DNA from: Paraglaciecola sp. L1A13
GTDB taxonomy: Bacteria > Pseudomonadota > Gammaproteobacteria > Enterobacterales > Alteromonadaceae
NCBI RefSeq assembly: GCF_009796745.1
Contig: NZ_CP047024.1
Coordinates: forward strand, 1,054,001 to 1,118,000
DNA: 64,000 bases
Direction: 5' to 3'
Shown here: positions 43,597 through 53,600 of the stretch, one piece after another
Layout of the letters: each line of letters begins with the position of its first letter
How positions within the stretch are numbered: position 1 is the first letter of the stretch
Notes under the pieces: model-generated
Seen by the model: only the letters and a program-made list of their open reading frames with translations
What the model was told of the DNA's origin: nothing
Databases searched by the model: none
Position numbers and translations under genes: made by a program

Positions 43597-44316
43597 GTGC
43601 TGGCTTTGCTTCGAATTATTTCTGTTTTCTTTTACTTTCTTTTAATCAATATATTGCTGGTATTGATTTGCCTTTGTCGTCCCTTTCATCGAGACAACGT
43701 ACATTTGGCCGGAAAATTGTATAGTTCTACCTGCAGACTGCTGGGTCTGAAGCTTGAGGTACGAATAGCGCCAGAAGCTCAGCGTGGCGGTCCTTACATA
43801 TTTATCGCTAATCATCAAAATAGCTATGACATTTTTACAATTTGCGCAGCCGCGTTGAAGGGAACGGTTACGGTCGGTAAAAAAAGCCTCAAATGGATTC
43901 CTATTTTTGGTCAAGTATACTGGTTGTCAGGTAATATTATGATTGACCGCAAAAACTCTGGTCGGGCAATGGATACGCTCAAAAACACAGTTAACAAAAT
44001 GGGCAAACGTAAACTTTCCGTGTGGTTTTTTCCTGAAGGAACGCGCAGCTATGGGCGTGGTTTATTACCATTTAAATCAGGCGCATTTCGTATTGCAAAA
44101 CTGGCTAAACGACCTGTTATTATCGTGGCGGCGAGCAACCTAGAGAATAAGATCAAGTTAAATCGATGGGATAACGGCACGTTGATCATAGATGTGGGTA
44201 AGCCCTATGAGCTCGATGATAGTCGCACCACCCGCGAGTGGACAGAATACTTTCATCAGGTGATGCAAGATAAAATAGCGCAATTAGACAGTGAAGTTGC
44301 CGCAAGCAACAGATAA
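43597..44316 (+). CDS. 1-acylglycerol-3-phosphate acyltransferase (PlsC-like)
   Basis: The 239-residue membrane enzyme would acylate lysophosphatidic acid to phosphatidic acid. An N-terminal hydrophobic helix (about 5-28) is followed by the acyltransferase motif NHQNSYD (HX4D, residue 72 region) and the substrate motif FPEGTRS near 147. The start is GTG 43597 with TAGGAT upstream. The gene is paired with rraB 32 bp downstream. It could be the housekeeping plsC or a paralogue. Confidence 0.88.
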   Translation: MLALLRIISVFFYFLLINILLVLICLCRPFHRDNVHLAGKLYSSTCRLLGLKLEVRIAPEAQRGGPYIFIANHQNSYDIFTICAAALKGTVTVGKKSLKWIPIFGQVYWLSGNIMIDRKNSGRAMDTLKNTVNKMGKRKLSVWFFPEGTRSYGRGLLPFKSGAFRIAKLAKRPVIIVAASNLENKIKLNRWDNGTLIIDVGKPYELDDSRTTREWTEYFHQVMQDKIAQLDSEVAASNR

Positions 44317-44348
44317 ACTAGCGGCCTAAATTGAACACAGGATTAAAT

Positions 44349-44699
44349 ATGAGCGAAGACGAACAAGCAGAATGGTTTGAATTTAATCAAGAGACTGTCG
44401 AAGCGTTGATTGAGGATGGCAGTGACAGCACTAAGCCGCATACGATTGAGTACCACTTTGCTGGTGATGATTTCGATATTTTAGAAAAAGCCGCCGTCGA
44501 TGCGTTTAAAGCCGGTTTTGAAGTAGGTGATGCCGAAGAGTTAATGCTCGATGACGGCGGCACCATTTTTTGTTTTGACGCGGTAGTAGAGCGTTTACTC
44601 GACGTCGAGCTGATCAATGCCGACACGGTAAAGTTATTGGCTATAGCAAAAAAACAAAAAGTACATTTTGACGGTTGGGGTACCTATTTTATAGAGTAA
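44349..44699 (+). CDS. rraB: Ribonuclease E inhibitor RraB
   Basis: RraB binds RNase E and changes which RNAs the degradosome cuts. The 116-residue acidic protein matches RraB in the segments VEALIEDGSD, TIEYHFAGDDFDILEKAAVDAFKAGFEV and the C-terminal VHFDGWGTYF. It lacks the longer acidic tail of the E. coli protein. ATG 44349 has AGGA upstream; an in-frame TTG at 44331 is less likely. Confidence 0.88.
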   Translation: MSEDEQAEWFEFNQETVEALIEDGSDSTKPHTIEYHFAGDDFDILEKAAVDAFKAGFEVGDAEELMLDDGGTIFCFDAVVERLLDVELINADTVKLLAIAKKQKVHFDGWGTYFIE

Positions 44700-44822
44700 G
44701 TGGAGGTATTTCCGATGCTTAGCCCATCTGTACAAAGGCATATTAACTTAGTGTAAGTTTATCTTCAGCCTTTGTTCATGCAATCAATCTCACACTCCCT
44801 ATATCTTTTAAGGGAGTGCATC

Positions 44823-45629
44823 ATGAAAATATCATTTGTTAAGTACTGCGCATTGTTAGTCATATGCAGTTTGTCTGCTCAGGCAGATGAGTTACCGTGG
44901 TCTGCTAAATCTACCGACCGCCAAGCAGGTAATGTATTAGCGACGTTAGAAAAGTCTTCAACAATTGCCAACGTTCCCGCTGTTTCAGTGGCGTTAGCGC
45001 AGCAAACAAGTGCCCACAGCACTGAACAAGACAGTCCTAGCCAAGCACAAAAAACAGCTTCAAAGGAAGTACTCCCCGGGCAAGTTGCGCTTAAATTGGC
45101 GGCTCGGCCTGCAGCAACGCAAGTTAATCAAGAATATTGGATTTACGATGCCTACGTTACGCTGCATACAGACAGTGACTACGATGGTTACTACCATCAT
45201 TTTAGTGTGGATATTGATGTGGATACGCAATATGACCACAGCGACGTTTACGCAAGATTATACTTGGGTATTGGAGAGGAATTTCGTGAGTATCATACCA
45301 CCGCAGATTTTCATATCGATGCCGATAGTGCTGATGATCAACTGACTGTTGAAACGGAATTGTTAAGCGGTTTTTATCCTGATGATTACGAAATTTTAAT
45401 AGAGGTTTACGACGCGTTCACCAATGAGTTATTAGCGGTAGCAGACGGATACAGCGATGCAGATCTCTATCTTGTCAGTATTGAAAGTCAGAACAACGAA
45501 GTTATCTATGTTGAACCCGATGTCGTGGTCATTGAAGCAAGTGGAGGCAGCGCGGGTTGGTTAGCCGTGTTGTTATTGCCCTTTGCCTTATTTCGATTAA
45601 GCAAAAAGCGGATTAGCCAGGAGCGCTAA
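44823..45629 (+). CDS. GlyGly-CTERM surface protein, choice-of-anchor H-like
   Basis: The 268-residue product starts at ATG 44823 after GGGAG. It has a signal peptide (cleavage near AQA-DE, residue 22), a Ser/Gln-rich linker and a domain at about 105-225 beginning EYWIYDAYVTLHTDSDYDGY, rich in Asp and Tyr. This resembles what is called choice-of-anchor H. The tail EASGGSAGWLAVLLLPFALF then basic RLSKKR is a GlyGly-CTERM signal. The domain's role is unknown. It is 390 bp upstream of the nuclease gene and may be transcribed separately. Confidence 0.7.
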   Translation: MKISFVKYCALLVICSLSAQADELPWSAKSTDRQAGNVLATLEKSSTIANVPAVSVALAQQTSAHSTEQDSPSQAQKTASKEVLPGQVALKLAARPAATQVNQEYWIYDAYVTLHTDSDYDGYYHHFSVDIDVDTQYDHSDVYARLYLGIGEEFREYHTTADFHIDADSADDQLTVETELLSGFYPDDYEILIEVYDAFTNELLAVADGYSDADLYLVSIESQNNEVIYVEPDVVVIEASGGSAGWLAVLLLPFALFRLSKKRISQER

Positions 45630-46016
45630 AGTTAAAATAAATTAAGCGGGTGCTGTTTTAAACGTTATTTAAGCACCCGTTTCACCTCGCTATATTTCCA
45701 TTTCTCATATCCGTCTCCTGCAAAAATATTTATCTATAAACTAAACGTTTTAATTGTATGTTTTTCACTCAAAAATACCACATTACTCAACTACTAACCC
45801 TTTGATGGGTAAAGAAACTTGGCGTCAGGAAGTTAATTACTGACTATTTGGTCAAGTCTGCTGGAATATTAAACAATGCTGTGACAATATCGAGAATAGG
45901 TGCTGCATACTGACGCTTAGTTGACCGTCATATAGATGTCATAGAATTATAAGAACATTGCCACCTTAAAAATTATAAGAAGCCGGATAACTGGCAATAA
46001 AATCTCAGGAGAAACT
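45630..46016. other. Intergenic region before the nuclease gene
   Basis: A hairpin CGGGTGCT...AGCACCCG (45647-45654 and 45672-45679) with a TTTC tail probably ends the upstream gene. A weak promoter, TTGACC at 45921-45926 with AATTAT 18 bp later, lies about 70 bp before the nuclease start, and CAGGAG precedes its ATG. No other feature is seen. Confidence 0.5.
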
Positions 46017-49000
46017 ATGAAATTAAAATACCCAGCTCTGCTGGCGTTGTTCTGTGCCTCAACGGCGCAAGCAACCAGCGTATTTATTAACGAAATTCAC
46101 TATGACAATATAGGTGGGGATGTTGGCGAATTTATTGAAATCGCGGCGCCTCAAGGTACTGATTTAACCGGTTGGTCGGTTGTGCTTTACAACGGATCGC
46201 CAACCCAGCTCACTGATTACTCAACTGAAAATCTTTCTGGCACTGTTATAAACCCAAGTGGCGGCTACGGCTTTGCTACGGTTTATCCCAACAGCATTCA
46301 AAATGGTGCGCCAGATGGTATGGCGTTAATTGATGCGGGTGGGAATGTCGTACAATTTCTAAGTTATGAAGGCAGTTTTGAAGCGGCCAGTGGCCCCGCT
46401 ATAGGCCTGACAAGTATTGACATCGGTGTCGCCGAGTCAACCTCAACGCCAGTAGGCGTATCTTTACAGTTATCTGGAAGCGGCAGTGAATATGCTGATT
46501 TTAGCTGGCAAGCCGAAGCAGCAGAAACACCAGATAGTATTAATAACGGTCAGTCTTTTGGTGGTGAAGTAACAGACAGCGCGCCCAGCGTTGTGGTTAG
46601 CCCCGCAGATGGCGAATCAAACGTGGCAATTGATGCCAATATCAGTTTAACCTTTAATGAACCGGTCGTTATTGGCGCTTATAACACTATCGATTGTGCC
46701 AGTGACGTTGCCATTACTGTTACAGCATCGGGCGACGGCACAAGCTATTTGCTCAATCCTGATCAAGACTTCGCACCAGGTGATAGTTGTAGTTTTACTG
46801 TTAGCGCCATTGATGTGACTGATTTAGATGGCGAGCCAGATAATATGGCTGAAGATGTCATCGTCTCTTTTACCGTTATAGACAACAGCGCGACGGTAAG
46901 TCTTGTGATTAATGAATTCCATGCGGACCCCGCTGCTGATATCAGCGGTGATGCTAATGGAGACGGCACTCGCGACTCTAGTGATGACGAGTTCGTAGAG
47001 CTGGTGAATGCAGGCGATAGTGCCATTGATGTAAGCGGTTGGACGATAAGTGACGCGGTTCAAGTGCGCCATACGTTCCCTTCTGGCTCAGTAATTGAAG
47101 CCGGATGTGCCGCAGTGGTATTTGGTGGTGGAACTCCCCAAGGTGTGTTCGGTGGAGCGTTAGTCCAGGCGGCATCTTCAGGTACTGTTGGCTTAAACAA
47201 TGGTGGTGATACCATCACGGTGAGCAACGGTATCAGTACTTTTGACGTTGTGTATGGTTCTGAAGGCGCTAACGACCAGTCTTTGACGCTAAATCCTGAC
47301 GTAACAGGTGAAAGTTACAGCGCGCATGCTAGTGTTTCCGAAGCCAATGGTGCTTTATTTTCACCAGGCACCAAGCTTGATGGAACATCATTTGCAGGCT
47401 GTGCTGTCCCGGACTTAGCGCCTACCGTGGTTAATATTAGCCCTGTAGAAGGCGCAACTGATGTGGGCGTAGATAGCGTTATCAATATAACATTCAGTGA
47501 AAGTGTCACGGTGACACAATGGCCTAACTTGGTTTGTAATATAAGTGGTGAAGTGGCTTTAGATGGCGCGCTAAATGGAATAGATTTCACCTTAACGCCT
47601 ACCACTGAGCTTAGTGGCAATGATATGTGTACTCTGACGCTGCCAGCGGATTCAATCGTTGATGAAGATGGCACTCCTGATATGCTTGCGGCTGACTTTA
47701 TCAGTAGCTTTAGCACCGCAGAATTATTAGTTTGTAATGCGCCTGATACCTTTATACATCAAGTGCAAGGCAATGGTAGTGCAAGCGCTTTAGTGGACCA
47801 AACTGTATTAGTGCAGGCGGTTGTCACGGCGGTATTACCTGACTCTAACGTTTTCTATGTCCAAGAAGAGGACGCGGATACTGATGGTGATCCTAGTACG
47901 TCTGAAGGTGTATTAGTGTTCAACGACAGCGGCGCATTTAGCATGCCAGCGGTAGGGGATGTCGTATCAGTGAAAGGAACGGTATCTGAGTTCTTTGATC
48001 GTACTCAAATAACCCTTTCGTCAGCGCCATTGGTCTGTGGTACCGCCACAGTTTCGGCGACTGATTTCATCTTGCCAGTTACATCTCTAGACGATTTTGA
48101 AGCGTTAGAAGGCATGTTAGTGACAAGCTCAGCGGCCTTGACGGTAACAGACAACTTCACCTTAGGGCGTTTTGGTCAACTTACCTTATCTAATGGGCGT
48201 CTTTACAACCCAACTAACATCTTTACACCAGGCTCTGCTGAAGCGGTATCATTAGCTGCCAGCAATAGTTTAAATCGTCTGTTATTAGATGATGGCAACG
48301 ACACTAGCAACCCTGATGTTGTTCCTTTCCCCACAGGCGGTTTATCGGCAGATAACACCCTGAGAATGGGAGATACGGTTTCAGCATTGACCGGAGTCGT
48401 TGACTATAGCTTTAGTGAGTATCGTGTTATCCCAACCGAAGCGCCGACTTTTGCTGCGACGAATTCACGCACCAGCCAACCGGAATTAACATTAGGTAAC
48501 CTCAAAGTCGCTAGCCTTAATGTATTGAACTTCTTCAATACCATCGATGCTGGACAGGATATATGTGGCCCTACTGGCGGTTTTGAGTGCCGAGGTGCAG
48601 ATGATAATGGCACCGATACAAATGGGCTAAGCGAATTCGACCGTCAAAAAATTAAAACAGTCGCCGCCATTGTGGCAATGAATGCTGACATTGTTGGCTT
48701 GATGGAAATTGAGAATGACGGTTTTGGTCCAGACAGTGCGATCATTGAATTGGTTGAGGGTATTAATGCGCAAATGGGTGAGGATACGTATGCTGTTGTT
48801 GATGGTGGCAGCACCATTGGCACTGATGCCATAACCGTTGCACTTATTTATAAGCCCGCATCGGTAACCCTAAGCGGTGAGTTGGCGGTATTAACTAGCG
48901 ATAACTCGATTACTGACGACAACGGAGCTCTGTTTGATGACACTAAAAACCGTCCATCTTTAGCGCAGAAGTTTGCTTTAGTTGAAAACGGTGAAACCTT

Positions 49001-49691
49001 AGTCGTAAGTGTCAATCACCTTAAGTCGAAAGGGTCAAGTTGTGGCACTGGTGATGATGATGCGACTACGGGGCAGGGTAATTGTAACCTTACACGTACG
49101 CGTGCCGCGCAAGCATTGACAACCTTTATTACTGAACAGTTTGGTGATACACCTGCGCTAATTATCGGTGACTTGAACTCGTATGCTAAGGAAGACCCTA
49201 TTAGCGCCATTATGAGTGCGGGTTACATCGACCTTGCTAACTACTTTGGTGGAGCAGAAGCTTATTCTTACTCGTTTGATGGTGAGTTAGGGTACTTAGA
49301 TCACGCTTTAGCAAGTGCTAGTATTCTGGACAGTGTAGTTGATACTACCGAATGGCACATCAATGCAGATGAGCCAGTAGTGTTGGATTATAACCTTGAT
49401 TTTCAGTCTGAAGTTCAGCAAGTGAAATATTTTGCACCCGATGCTTATCGTATGTCTGATCACGATCCTGTTGTGATTTCGTTACAGTTAGAGTCAGATG
49501 TTCAAGTAGTGGAAGGCGATTTCGATGCTGATGGTGATGTGGATATTATGGATATTCGCGCACTAACAAGAGCGATTCAACTTCGTCAAACTATAGACAA
49601 CAGCTTTGATTTTGACGAAGATGGTCAGGTAACTTATACCGATGTAAGATTATTGCAACGTATGTGTACTCGCACAAGTTGCGCTATTTAA
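46017..49691 (+). CDS. Secreted ExeM/NucH-like endonuclease with C-terminal dockerin
   Basis: The 1224-residue exported protein has a signal peptide (cleavage near AQA-TS, residue 20). Its domains, in order: a lamin-tail domain (about 20-180, VFINEIHYDN); an SbsA-like Ig domain (Big_5, about 190-290); a second lamin-tail domain (LVINEFHADPAAD); a second Big_5 domain (about 465-570); an OB-fold domain (about 575-720, typical of YhcR/ExeM nucleases); and an endonuclease/exonuclease/phosphatase domain (about 828-1155). The nuclease domain carries ASLNVLNFF, the metal Glu in GLMEIEND, VNHLKSKGSSCG, IGDLNSY and the final SDHDPV. The last 61 residues form a type I dockerin. The cohesin gene begins 37 bp downstream. 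Confidence 0.9.
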   Translation: MKLKYPALLALFCASTAQATSVFINEIHYDNIGGDVGEFIEIAAPQGTDLTGWSVVLYNGSPTQLTDYSTENLSGTVINPSGGYGFATVYPNSIQNGAPDGMALIDAGGNVVQFLSYEGSFEAASGPAIGLTSIDIGVAESTSTPVGVSLQLSGSGSEYADFSWQAEAAETPDSINNGQSFGGEVTDSAPSVVVSPADGESNVAIDANISLTFNEPVVIGAYNTIDCASDVAITVTASGDGTSYLLNPDQDFAPGDSCSFTVSAIDVTDLDGEPDNMAEDVIVSFTVIDNSATVSLVINEFHADPAADISGDANGDGTRDSSDDEFVELVNAGDSAIDVSGWTISDAVQVRHTFPSGSVIEAGCAAVVFGGGTPQGVFGGALVQAASSGTVGLNNGGDTITVSNGISTFDVVYGSEGANDQSLTLNPDVTGESYSAHASVSEANGALFSPGTKLDGTSFAGCAVPDLAPTVVNISPVEGATDVGVDSVINITFSESVTVTQWPNLVCNISGEVALDGALNGIDFTLTPTTELSGNDMCTLTLPADSIVDEDGTPDMLAADFISSFSTAELLVCNAPDTFIHQVQGNGSASALVDQTVLVQAVVTAVLPDSNVFYVQEEDADTDGDPSTSEGVLVFNDSGAFSMPAVGDVVSVKGTVSEFFDRTQITLSSAPLVCGTATVSATDFILPVTSLDDFEALEGMLVTSSAALTVTDNFTLGRFGQLTLSNGRLYNPTNIFTPGSAEAVSLAASNSLNRLLLDDGNDTSNPDVVPFPTGGLSADNTLRMGDTVSALTGVVDYSFSEYRVIPTEAPTFAATNSRTSQPELTLGNLKVASLNVLNFFNTIDAGQDICGPTGGFECRGADDNGTDTNGLSEFDRQKIKTVAAIVAMNADIVGLMEIENDGFGPDSAIIELVEGINAQMGEDTYAVVDGGSTIGTDAITVALIYKPASVTLSGELAVLTSDNSITDDNGALFDDTKNRPSLAQKFALVENGETLVVSVNHLKSKGSSCGTGDDDATTGQGNCNLTRTRAAQALTTFITEQFGDTPALIIGDLNSYAKEDPISAIMSAGYIDLANYFGGAEAYSYSFDGELGYLDHALASASILDSVVDTTEWHINADEPVVLDYNLDFQSEVQQVKYFAPDAYRMSDHDPVVISLQLESDVQVVEGDFDADGDVDIMDIRALTRAIQLRQTIDNSFDFDEDGQVTYTDVRLLQRMCTRTSCAI
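49506..49688 (+). other. Dockerin type I module of the nuclease
   Basis: Two EF-hand-like calcium loops, DFDADGDVDIMD and DFDEDGQVTYTD, are each followed by a helix (IRALTRAIQL and VRLLQRMC). This is the duplicated dockerin plan. A tail MCTRTSCAI with two Cys follows and could be disulphide-bonded. It is identical at 46 of 61 residues to the module at the end of the protease gene. Confidence 0.88.
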
Positions 49692-49728
49692 TAGGTTGTA
49701 CCCTTTAATTAACAGTAGGAAAATAAAA

Positions 49729-50280
49729 ATGAAAAAAGTACTTTTATTAGTTTGTACAATGTTTTTTGGCACCGCTAACGCCAATATGATCAATATCGAG
49801 TTGGATAATGTAAACCCATCAGTTGGGGATACAGTGTCTGTTAATATCAATATGATAGGTATTACGGAAGACTTTACTGCCTTTTTCGCAGGTCTGAATT
49901 TTGATAGCAGTCTTTTTGCATATGTAGATGGTAGCGCCAGCTCTGACTTCCCACTTTTTGACTACGTTACATTCAGTGGGTTGGATGTGGACACTGCAGC
50001 TGCTGGACTTGTTTCTACTAATCTATACCAAGACTTTTTAGCTCCTGTAGTTTATGGCGCCGGAAATTATCTAGTTGCAACGTTTGATTTGCTGGCCATT
50101 GGCGAAGGCCAGTCTTCATTTTCATTGGTGACTACGACTTTGTTCGGAGAAAATGATTTTGATGGAACATCTTTAGACACAAGCGCCTCGGCTACTAGCA
50201 TCGCGGTACCTGCGCCTGGCTCTATGGCATTGATGGGACTTGCTGGCTTGGCATTATTTGGCTTTCGACGCAAAGCGTAA
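49729..50280 (+). CDS. Cohesin-like domain protein with PEP-CTERM anchor
   Basis: The 183-residue product starts at ATG 49729 after AGGAAA. A signal peptide (cleavage near ANA-NM, residue 18) precedes a beta-rich domain of about 135 residues that fits the cohesin plan: an opening strand with PSVGDTVSVNINM, FFAGLNFDSSLF, and the closing YLVATFDLLAIGEGQSSFSL. The C-terminus is VPAPGSMALMGLAGLALFGF followed by RRKA, a PEP-CTERM-type exosortase signal. The gene lies 37 bp after the dockerin nuclease and ends in a strong terminator, so nuclease and cohesin are likely one operon. The cohesin call is by eye and moderately sure. Confidence 0.72.
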   Translation: MKKVLLLVCTMFFGTANANMINIELDNVNPSVGDTVSVNINMIGITEDFTAFFAGLNFDSSLFAYVDGSASSDFPLFDYVTFSGLDVDTAAAGLVSTNLYQDFLAPVVYGAGNYLVATFDLLAIGEGQSSFSLVTTTLFGENDFDGTSLDTSASATSIAVPAPGSMALMGLAGLALFGFRRKA

Positions 50281-50350
50281 AGGTAATCAGCAAGCCAGGC
50301 TCGTACACACTTAGTGAGTGATTTTGGTTTGTTTGAAGTATGAACAGAAA

Positions 50351-50385
50351 AGGCGGTTAATCCTTGATTAACCGCCTTTTTTTTT
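50351..50385 (+). terminator. Terminator after the cohesin gene
   Basis: AGGCGGTTAATC pairs perfectly with GATTAACCGCCT over the loop CTT, followed by nine T. It ends the nuclease-cohesin unit, so the protease gene has its own promoter. Confidence 0.92.
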
Positions 50386-50699
50386 GAAATTTTTATGAAT
50401 TTGTTTATTTATAACGGCTATTATTCCTACCCAAAAATGCGTTATGCTAACGGAGATCAAGATGTCGTTTGACTGCAAACTTGGCAATACAATTTAATTA
50501 AAATTAAATCCATTCATATTCAACTTACTGAGTTGCAATTAAGTAATATGTAAGTTAAAAATAAGCTAACACCCGTTCGGGTAAACTACTGTTGTAGCCA
50601 TGATGGCAAAATATCAAGGCATTTTAATTATCCGTACTTTTGAAGTAAAACATCTAATAACAAGGTTATAAAATAACCCATCAGGGAAACGGAGATAAA
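50386..50699 (+). promoter_or_regulatory. Structured leader of the protease gene
   Basis: Four small hairpins follow each other: ACCCGTTCGGGT (50571-50582), CTACTGTTGTAG (50586-50597), GCCATGATGGC (50597-50607) and GGTTATAAAATAACC (50664-50678). The last lies about 20 bases before the ATG, and CGGAG precedes it. No known riboswitch consensus was recognised. The promoter is not clear. Confidence 0.4.
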
Positions 50700-53600
50700 A
50701 TGAAACATACACTGTCCATAGCTGTATCTGCAGCATTGATGTCTATGTCAGCGCACTCGGCTAATGAGTTAGCTGAAGGAATATCGAAATTTGATGTCAC
50801 ATCAGTCGCAATCAAAAGCGTAGACGCGACATCGGTCAACAAAAACAAAAATCAAAAAGCACCTGTAGCCAATATTGCTCAAAGGTTTGTAGTCGAAAAA
50901 GGCATAGAAAATAAACCTTATGTCTACATTGTAAGATTAACCGACCAGCCAGTGGCGACTTATGATGGTGGAATTAAAGACCTAAAAGCCACTAACCCGA
51001 AAAAAACAACCTCAACATTAGCTAGAGCGCAAGGCGCCCAGAAAGCCGGTAAACTCGACGTTGAAGCCCCAGAAGTGAAAGCCTATGTGTCTTACCTCAA
51101 AGGTGTTCAGAGTTCATTTATCACACGAGCCTCAAGAGTCGCAAATAGTCTGCGGGTTATTGAGTCATACAAATACAGCGTAAACGGTGTGGCGGTTAGA
51201 GTTACCCCTGATGAAGCTGAAGCAATATCTAAACTTCCAGGCGTTGAACGTGTTGAACGTGAAACAATGTATAAAATGGATACTGATACAGGCCCGGTGA
51301 AAATTGGCGCACCGAATGTATGGGATGGCTCAGTCACTAATTCCGGCGTGGGTACGCTAGGTGAAGGCATCATTATTGCCACCATAGATTCAGGAGTGAA
51401 TACCGGTAGCCGTTCATTCGCAGATATTGGTGATGACGGTTATGATCATACTAACCCTCGGGGTGCTGGCGTTTATGTAGGCGATTGCGCAGGTGATTAC
51501 CCAGAGATATGTAATGACAAACTCATTGGTGTTCGCAGTTACACCAGAATAACCGATGATTATGGGGATACGGATGTTTTCCCCCCTAACTTACCTAGAA
51601 ACGGCGAAGACTATAGTGGACACGGTTCACACACCGCGGGCACCTTTGCTGGTAATATATTGTCCAATGTACCCGTGCTGACACCAGGGGCAGGTGAGGA
51701 AAGTCACGGTATTCCTGGATCATTTGAATTTGCGCAAATTTCGGGTGTTGCACCTCATGCCAACATCATTGCTTATCAAATTTGTTATCCGGGACGTTCT
51801 GATGCGGGCGACACCTATGGTGACTGTCCAGGAGCGGCAATCCTTGCAGGTATCGAGGATGCGATAACGGATGGTGTCGACGTAATGAACTACTCTATTA
51901 GTGGCCGAGGGTACCCCTGGAGTAGTGATGTTGATATGGCATTTTTATCGGCTAGAAATGCTGGTATATTTGTGGCTACATCGGCTGGTAACTCAGGTCC
52001 TGATGCTGCCACAACTTCTAAACATGCTCCATGGTACACCGCTGTTGCAGCGTCTACGCATGGACGTGAAATCGATTATTCAAAAGAAATTGGCCAATTT
52101 ACCGGTGGTGATAGCGAACTAGGAACGTTAACAGGTAACAGTAACTCTTTAGGTATCACCGCATCTATCGTTTACGCAGGGGACTATGCTAATGCAAATG
52201 ATCCAGCGGGAGACCCTGCTCAGTGTTTACAACCTTTCCCAGAAGGCACCTTCAGCGGAGAAATAGTCCTTTGTGACCGCGGTGCAATTGCCCGAGTTGA
52301 AAAAGCACAAAATGTTGCCTCAGGTGGTGCAGAAGGGTTTGTATTAGGGAATGTGCTTAACGGTGGCAGTAGTGTCGACAACGACGCATACGTGATCCCT
52401 GGTATCCATATCGACGCAGCACAAGCTGAATTGCTGCGTAACTGGCTAGCAAGTGGTGAAGGCCATATGGCGACCATCACTCCCTCAGAAGGAGAATTAG
52501 TCCTATCTGCAGGGGATGACTTAGCCGATTTCTCATCCAGAGGACCTAATCCTTCAATCAGTACCATCACGCCACAAGTTGCGGCGCCAGGGGTGAGTAT
52601 TTATGCGGCTTCCGCTGACCAAAAATTTGGTCACGATGGCCATATAGCTGACCCGAGTGATTTTGCTTTTTTAAGTGGAACGTCTATGGCTAGCCCTCAT
52701 GTAGCAGGCGCCGCAGCGTTGTTAATGGCGGCGAATCCTAGTTGGACACCAGACAATATACGGTCTGCGTTGATGATGACGGCTACCACTAATATGCGTA
52801 AAGAAGACGGCGAAACGCCGGCGGATTGGTTTGATATGGGCTCCGGACGCATTCAGGTAGACTTGGCTAATCAAACGGGTTTGGTGATGGATGAATCAGG
52901 CGCAAATTATCTTGCGGCTAACCCGAATGAAGAAGGGGATCCTAAAACACTCAATATTCCCAGTATGGCAGATGATAACTGTGTAGGCGCCTGCCGCTGG
53001 ACGAGAACGGTAACAGCAACAAAAGACGGTTCGTGGTCTGTTTCAGGTGTGGGTATTTCTGATGGCGTAAGCGTTACAGTTAGTCCTGAGTCGTTTGATC
53101 TTGTGGCAGGTGCCAGTCAGGTAATTACGGTAACAGCATCGGCTGATGTTAGTGGTGATGAATTTTTATTCGCCCAGTTGAATCTTACCTCAGATAATTC
53201 CCCCGATTTGCATATGCCAATTGCGGTGATTGCGACAACCAGTAATATTCCAAATGAGTTTAATATTTCAGCTGACAGAAGTGCGGATACCCGTGTGATA
53301 TCTGACTTAGTAGCGGTTGAGATAAATGGCTTTACGGCGCGCTCGTATGGTTTAACTAAAGCCACAGGTGTAACCGAAAGTATTCTAGAAGACAGCGATA
53401 ATAGTAATGCTCTAGATGACTTGGAAGATGGTGTGCATGTCCTTACTCTGGAAGTACCAGAGAACGCTAAATATTTAGTGGCTGAAATTACCGCTTCTGA
53501 ATCTCCTGATTTGGACTTGTTTGTTGTGCGTGATGCCAATGAAAACGGGATCCCTGAGACGAATGAAATTGTAGGATCAAGTGCGACGGGCACAGCTTTA

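Noticed and set aside
50571..50607. Cyclic di-GMP (GEMM) riboswitch before the protease gene
   Set aside because: The hairpins are real but the conserved GEMM segments (GGGCAAACC and GCAAAGCC types) are absent.
53117..53593. A 158-codon minus-strand frame within the protease gene
   Set aside because: It lies opposite the conserved protease coding sequence and has no ribosome site or family.
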